From positions 1 through 26,048 of the forward strand of contig DAOVYR010000001.1 of assembly GCA_030635525.1 (NCBI GenBank): 26,048 nt of DNA, written 5' to 3'. The translations under genes were made by a program, and so were the position numbers. The notes beneath the pieces were generated by a model. It made no database searches. It worked only from the letters and a program-made list of their open reading frames with translations, and was not told where the DNA came from. Position 1 is the first letter of the stretch; the number at the start of each line of letters is the position of its first letter. Source of the DNA: Candidatus Nanohalarchaeota archaeon (GTDB lineage: Archaea; EX4484-52; B79-G9). This document shows, piece by piece, positions 24,787 to 26,048 of this stretch.

Positions 24787-24834
24787 AAAATTCACCGCTT
24801 AAACATTTCGCACAACAGCTTATATAATTTTAAT

Positions 24835-25392
24835 TTATTTCAAAACCGGTTTTGCCTCAATCAGAACATTATCCTTGCCAGTCTTTGCAATACTCACCTT
24901 ATAGTTAAACACTCCTCCGGAAAGCCGTGCAATCCTATCAAGTTTCGACCCAGTGCGCGGAGTACCTATATATGTCATAGTGACATTGCATGCTGTCTTT
25001 TTACAATTAAACGTATCAAAATCATGCTCGACCTGGAACTGGTAGCACATATAATATCCGGAGGTAGCATTAAGATTTTCAATATAATATGGAGCCGAAT
25101 CATGAGGCGGCCCGTCATTTTCAGACACATATATCGCATAGACATCCCTGTTCACAGAGATGTCTTTTCCATATCTTGAACCTTTTGGCATTGAACATAT
25201 CTCATTTGCAGTATTATATATCATATTGTACTTTTCCACAACCTGCTGATTATTCAATTGCACAATAAGCATCATGATATTCTGCTGCGCACTCGCAAAA
25301 ACAAACGCCGCCATCATAATGCCTATAATGATCCACACCCATATAGACATGGAAATACCTTTACTCTTATTCATGCGCGAATTCATCTTCAT
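24835..25392 (-). CDS. Pilin-like protein, minimal member of the W-x-W family
   Basis: The 185-residue protein has NKSKG followed by ISMSIWVWIIIG and a hydrophobic helix, then only the core head: a Cys after the helix, the YMCYQF strand, CNVTMTYIGTPRTGS and a final YKVSIAKTG hairpin. The homologues at 23233-24123 and 8586-9887 share this core and add further domains. A TATA at about 25414-25425 is centred 27 nt before the ATG at 25392, giving leaderless transcription. A TTG at 25401 is less likely. It could be the basal, undecorated subunit of this family. The shared core of all three is about 120-130 residues after the helix. Confidence 0.87.
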   Translation of the reverse strand: MKMNSRMNKSKGISMSIWVWIIIGIMMAAFVFASAQQNIMMLIVQLNNQQVVEKYNMIYNTANEICSMPKGSRYGKDISVNRDVYAIYVSENDGPPHDSAPYYIENLNATSGYYMCYQFQVEHDFDTFNCKKTACNVTMTYIGTPRTGSKLDRIARLSGGVFNYKVSIAKTGKDNVLIEAKPVLK

Positions 25393-25413
25393 GCAAGTCA
25401 ATTAGCATAACTG

Positions 25414-25425
25414 ACATATATACTT
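25414..25425 (-). promoter_or_regulatory. TATA box of the minimal W-x-W pilin-like gene
   Basis: AAGTATATATGT on the minus strand, about 27 nt before the ATG at 25392. Confidence 0.6.
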
Positions 25426-25449
25426 GATGCACGCAAAAGCCAGTAAACA

Positions 25450-25459
25450 TTTATAAATA
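25450..25459 (+). promoter_or_regulatory. TATA box of the plus-strand membrane-anchored gene
   Basis: TTTATAAATA, predicting a transcript start near 25481 and a leader of about 34 nt carrying the ribosome site at 25504-25510. It is back to back with the promoter at 25414-25425. Confidence 0.55.
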
Positions 25460-25503
25460 TTAAACAAGCATTCTACAACATCTAATAACAACAATAATGA
25501 TTC

Positions 25504-25510
25504 AGGTGAT
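25504..25510 (+). promoter_or_regulatory. Shine-Dalgarno site deciding the start at 25515
   Basis: AGGTGAT lies 4 nt before the ATG at 25515. It therefore favours that codon over the in-frame ATG at 25497, which lies upstream of the site. Confidence 0.7.
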
Positions 25511-25514
25511 TATA

Positions 25515-26000
25515 ATGGCAAAAAAAACAACAACAAAACGTAGAACAGGCGCAAAAGCAACCAAACCGCGCACAATAAAACCCGCTGCAATATCAACAAC
25601 AGAAAAAGACAACGCACCGGTAATTCGAAGAGAGATCTTCAACATGGAAACACTAAACATACTCTTAAGCTCAATAATACTCGTAGTATTACTATACTCT
25701 CTCTCTTTGGGAGGCACAACCACCGCACAACCCTCTGCATCCGCACCGCAATTCATCTCAGACGAAGCATCCTGCAAAACCTTCTGCGAATACAACCCGC
25801 AATACGGTGAAGGCGAATTCGGAGGCATAAGCGAAAACGGCCACTGTCTCTGCAAGATAGCACTCGACGAAATGCCGAACTACGCCAAGAACAAAACAAT
25901 GTCCGCAACCCTGTTGATAGATCAGGGAATAATCATAGAAAGCGCAACAATAACCGACGGAGTCGAACAGCAGCAGCAACCCTTCCAGATGATGCAATAG
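25515..26000 (+). CDS. Small membrane-anchored protein with basic N-terminus
   Basis: The 161-residue protein begins with a very basic segment (MAKKTTTKRRTG, then more Lys/Arg/Thr to about residue 35). A single TM helix follows at about residues 48-65 (LNILLSSIILVVLLYSL). A roughly 95-residue outer part has four Cys in CKTFCEY and GHCLCKIAL and ends in a Gln/Met-rich tail. The basic tail probably stays in the cytosol. I do not recognise the family. It is divergently transcribed from the W-x-W pilin-like gene. The stop is TAG, and the frame stays open beyond it to the window end, so any extension cannot be judged. Confidence 0.83.
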   Translation: MAKKTTTKRRTGAKATKPRTIKPAAISTTEKDNAPVIRREIFNMETLNILLSSIILVVLLYSLSLGGTTTAQPSASAPQFISDEASCKTFCEYNPQYGEGEFGGISENGHCLCKIALDEMPNYAKNKTMSATLLIDQGIIIESATITDGVEQQQQPFQMMQ

Positions 26001-26001
26001 C

Positions 26002-26048
26002 TCAGAGGAACATATTCCTTGTATGTATCGTCTCTGCCCGACCTCTCC
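26002..26048 (-). other. Possible 3' end of a convergent gene, partial
   Basis: One minus-strand frame reads RGRAETIHTRNMFL and then TGA at 26002-26004, as expected for the end of a gene coming from outside the window. With only 14 codons visible this is weak, and a second minus-strand frame is open here as well. Confidence 0.2.

Noticed and set aside
2396..26000. Genome-wide reassignment of TAG to pyrrolysine
   Set aside because: Four other TAG-ended genes (4724, 5432, 8586, 14887) have only 3 to 15 codons before another stop and end naturally; the TAG at 26000 is too near the window edge to judge. Only the gene at 2396 has a domain beyond its TAG.

Overview
The window most likely comes from an archaeon, probably a DPANN-type lineage such as the Woesearchaeota, Pacearchaeota or Aenigmarchaeota. 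That placement is inference; no marker gene is present. Evidence for Archaea: AT-rich TATA boxes centred about 26-28 nt before many start codons (leaderless transcripts), GGTG-type Shine-Dalgarno sites on internal genes, many archaeal class III (type IV pilin-like) signal peptides, and an archaeal RibL-like nucleotidyltransferase. Twenty-four genes lie on the minus strand and two on the plus strand. Coding density is very high, with many 1-8 nt overlaps and no gene-free gap above about 300 bases. No tRNA, rRNA, CRISPR array or transposase was seen.

Layout. 69-581 (+) is a small 5-TM protein. 609-2053 (-) is a pair of coiled-coil proteins. 2117-5239 (-) is a compact four-gene pilin-like operon, module A, whose last gene is split by an in-frame TAG. 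5432-8535 (-) holds two secreted or membrane-anchored Ig-like/CARDB proteins with ordinary Sec signals. 8586-13037 (-) is an operon for a gingipain-like (C25) cysteine peptidase with Cys/Asp repeats, a membrane-anchored Cys-rich protein, and a pilin-like protein with a large head. 13038-13262 carries two neighbouring nested hairpins of shared design. 13263-13712 is the RibL-like gene. 13831-15534 holds three related small pilin-like proteins, followed by an exported Lon-type (S16) protease at 15565-16251. 16336-22060 is module B, a four-gene set in the same order as module A but carrying a von Willebrand A domain and a transglutaminase domain. 22176-25392 holds a truncated paralogue of the transglutaminase gene, two more pilin-like proteins with a W-x-W motif, and a zinc-ribbon membrane protein. 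25515-26000 (+) is a small membrane-anchored protein.

Main idea: about fifteen pilin-like proteins (K/R-G/A cleavage site followed by a hydrophobic helix) sit in 23 kb. They fall into at least six families, several represented more than once with different head domains. The set looks like minor or tip subunits of one or more archaeal type IV pilus-like surface structures. Head domains include an adhesin-like VWA, a transglutaminase (possible covalent cross-linking), Ca2+-type D/N-rich repeats and an amidotransferase-like fold. Two exported proteases (C25 and S16) and Ig-like proteins are encoded alongside. No assembly ATPase, TadC-like platform protein or prepilin peptidase lies in the window, so that machinery must be elsewhere. 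Function is inferred from domains and context; the paralogy and motifs are visible in the sequence.
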